Source: Comamonas sp. lk
GTDB lineage: Bacteria; Pseudomonadota; Gammaproteobacteria; Burkholderiales; Burkholderiaceae_C
NCBI GenBank assembly: GCA_945901215.1
Contig: CAMDKE010000166.1
Coordinates: forward strand, 1-6,361
Reading direction: 5' to 3'
Length of the DNA stretch: 6,361 bases
The position numbers and the translations under genes are program-made. The notes below the pieces were generated by a model that saw only the letters and a list, made by a program, of their open reading frames with translations, did not search any database and was not told the DNA's origin. Of this stretch, positions 4,740-6,361 are shown piece by piece; position 1 is the first letter of the stretch, and each line of letters opens with the position of its first letter.

Positions 4740-6361
4740 ATGCAATCTCTCCCCACGTCCTCCTCGGTTGCTGCCGTCGCGTTCCCCTTGGCCGGTCATT
4801 TCGGTACTGAAGCACAGGCTAATCCCCTGGCCGCTTACAACATTATTCGCCGCAATGGCGCGGTCGTTCCCTTTGAGCCCAACAAGATCGCAGTGGCCAT
4901 CATGAAGGCGTCGCTAGCGGTCCATGGCACCCAAGGTGCGGCCTCAGCCAGTGTGCGCGAGAACGTTGAAGCTTTGACCCAGCAGGTCATGCGCGCCCTC
5001 ATGCGCTCGCGCCCAGGCGGTGGCACTTTTCATATAGAGGATGTGCAGGACCAGGTGGAACTCGGCCTGATGCGCGCTGGCAACCATGAAGTGGCACGAG
5101 CTTATGTGTTGTACCGCGAGCGACGCACCCAAGAGCGCGCCAAGCAGCAGGCGCAGGTTGCCCCGGTGGCGCCGACCCTTCATGTGATGGACCGTGGCCA
5201 GCGCGTGGCCTTGGACCTGCAAGCGATGGCTCTGCGCATTGAGACAGCTTGTTTTGGTCTGGGCGCGGACGTCAAGGCCGAGCCCATCATTGCCGAGACC
5301 ATGCGCAATCTGTACGACGGCGTGCCCATGGACGAGGTGTTCAAGGCCTCTATCTTGGCCGCCCGAACCCTGATCGAGAAGGACCCTGGTTACACCTACG
5401 CGACCGCGCGTTTGCTGTTTCACACCATTTCGCGTGAAGTGCTTGGCCGTGACGTGGCCACTGCGGACATGCAAGCGGCCTACGCCGAGTATTTTCCCGA
5501 CTACATCAAGAGGGCCGTGGGCTACGAACTGTTAGACGAAAAAATGCAACAGTTCGACCTGGTGCGCCTGGGTGCGGCGCTTAAGGCCGAGCGCGACCTG
5601 CAGTTTGATTACCTGGGCTTGCAAACCCTGTATGACCGCTACTTTCTGCACCACCAAAAAAACCGCATTGAACTGCCGCAGGCCTTCTTCATGCGGGTGG
5701 CCATGGGCTTGTCGCTTAACGAGACCGACCGCGAAGCCCGCGCCATTGAGTTTTATGAAGTGCTGTCTTCGTTTGACTTCATGTCGAGCACGCCCACCCT
5801 GTTCAACAGCGGCAGTTTGCGCTCGCAGCTCTCGTCTTGCTACCTGACCACGGTGCCTGACGATTTGGACGGGATTTACGAATCGATCAAAGAAAACGCT
5901 TTGCTTTCCAAGTTTGCTGGCGGCCTGGGCAACGACTGGACGCGCGTGCGCGCCCTGGGTTCTCGCATCAAGGGCACCAACGGCGAGTCCCAAGGGGTCG
6001 TACCCTTCCTCAAGGTGGTCAATGACACCGCAGTGGCGGTCAACCAAGGCGGCAAGCGCAAGGGCGCGGTCTGTACCTACCTGGAAACCTGGCACCTCGA
6101 CATTGAAGAGTTTCTGGAGCTGCGCAAAAACACCGGTGACGACCGCCGCCGCACCCACGACATGAACACCGCCAACTGGGTGCCTGATTTGTTCATGCGA
6201 CGGGTGATGGAAAAAGGCCAGTGGACGCTGTTCTCGCCCTCCAATGTGCCGGATCTGCACGACAAGTTCGGTGCCGACTTTGAGAAAGCCTATGTCGCTT
6301 ACGAGCAGCAAGCGGCGCAGGGACTGATCAAGCCCTCGCGCGTGTTGCAGGCGGCCGATCT
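4740..6361 (+). CDS. nrdA: ribonucleoside-diphosphate reductase class I, large (alpha) subunit (3' end missing)
   Basis: NrdA reduces ribonucleoside diphosphates to deoxy forms, using a radical supplied by NrdB. The window holds 540 codons and the frame is open at the edge. After about 30 non-conserved residues comes a full ATP-cone (about 33-128; IIRRNGAVVPFEPNKI), the dATP/ATP activity switch. A second, degenerate cone-like segment follows (about 150-236; ending DPGYTYATARLL), aligning with the single N-terminal cone of E. coli NrdA. The catalytic barrel begins about 290: SSCYL at 365-369 puts C367 in the place of E. coli C225, one of the redox pair; NQGGKRKGA (435-443), ETWHLDIEEF (449-458) and LFSPSNVPDL (497-506) are family hallmarks. 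The thiyl-radical cysteine, its partner Glu and the radical-path tyrosines lie beyond the window. The two-cone layout resembles Pseudomonas aeruginosa NrdA. ATG 4740 is set by its ribosome-binding sequence. Repression by NrdR is likely. Confidence 0.97.
   Translation, partial: MQSLPTSSSVAAVAFPLAGHFGTEAQANPLAAYNIIRRNGAVVPFEPNKIAVAIMKASLAVHGTQGAASASVRENVEALTQQVMRALMRSRPGGGTFHIEDVQDQVELGLMRAGNHEVARAYVLYRERRTQERAKQQAQVAPVAPTLHVMDRGQRVALDLQAMALRIETACFGLGADVKAEPIIAETMRNLYDGVPMDEVFKASILAARTLIEKDPGYTYATARLLFHTISREVLGRDVATADMQAAYAEYFPDYIKRAVGYELLDEKMQQFDLVRLGAALKAERDLQFDYLGLQTLYDRYFLHHQKNRIELPQAFFMRVAMGLSLNETDREARAIEFYEVLSSFDFMSSTPTLFNSGSLRSQLSSCYLTTVPDDLDGIYESIKENALLSKFAGGLGNDWTRVRALGSRIKGTNGESQGVVPFLKVVNDTAVAVNQGGKRKGAVCTYLETWHLDIEEFLELRKNTGDDRRRTHDMNTANWVPDLFMRRVMEKGQWTLFSPSNVPDLHDKFGADFEKAYVAYEQQAAQGLIKPSRVLQAAD

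Noticed and set aside
5532..6311. A 259-codon minus-strand open frame opposite nrdA
   Set aside because: It mirrors the strongly conserved nrdA frame in GC-rich DNA, where long antisense frames are common; the translation has no recognisable domain.

Overview
The window looks like chromosomal core DNA of a betaproteobacterium, most likely of the family Comamonadaceae (Rhodoferax/Polaromonas/Limnohabitans type). This is inferred from moderately high GC with G/C-rich third codon positions, from the neighbourhood ffh | ypjD - PP0621-family gene - ampD - nrdA, and from the style of the proteins. No mobile element, CRISPR array, tRNA or rRNA was seen.

Layout. (1) 3-1192, plus strand: the 3' part of a short, CcmA-like ABC ATPase gene, overlapping by 4 bases (GTGA) a gene for an unrecognised 206-residue protein with a hydrophobic N-terminus. 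(2) 1225-2589, minus strand: ffh, the protein subunit of the signal recognition particle, convergent with the first pair. (3) 2590-2690: a short divergent promoter region holding a perfect 7+1+7 palindrome. (4) 2691-4342, plus strand: a compact cluster of ypjD (CcsA-like eight-helix membrane protein), a 75-residue PP0621-family anchored Cys/His protein (again a 4-base GTGA overlap) and ampD (cytosolic anhydromuropeptide amidase). (5) 4343-4739: the only long non-coding stretch. Its left half is an AT-rich ampD 3' region and possibly a decayed coding remnant. Its right half is a dense control region for nrdA: a 21-bp palindrome, two NrdR-box-like sites 32 bp apart, a promoter lying between and under them, and a leader of about 87 nt. 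(6) 4740-6361, plus strand: the first 540 codons of nrdA, the large subunit of an aerobic class I ribonucleotide reductase, running off the right edge.

Most genes are housekeeping: protein targeting (ffh), envelope recycling (ampD) and dNTP synthesis (nrdA). The best-supported regulatory story is NrdR repression of nrdA. The least explained items are the 21-bp palindrome just upstream of the NrdR sites, the ABC ATPase lacking a recognisable H-loop histidine together with its coupled partner of unknown function, and the small Cys/His protein coupled to ypjD. I found no clear evidence of a wholly new multi-gene system.
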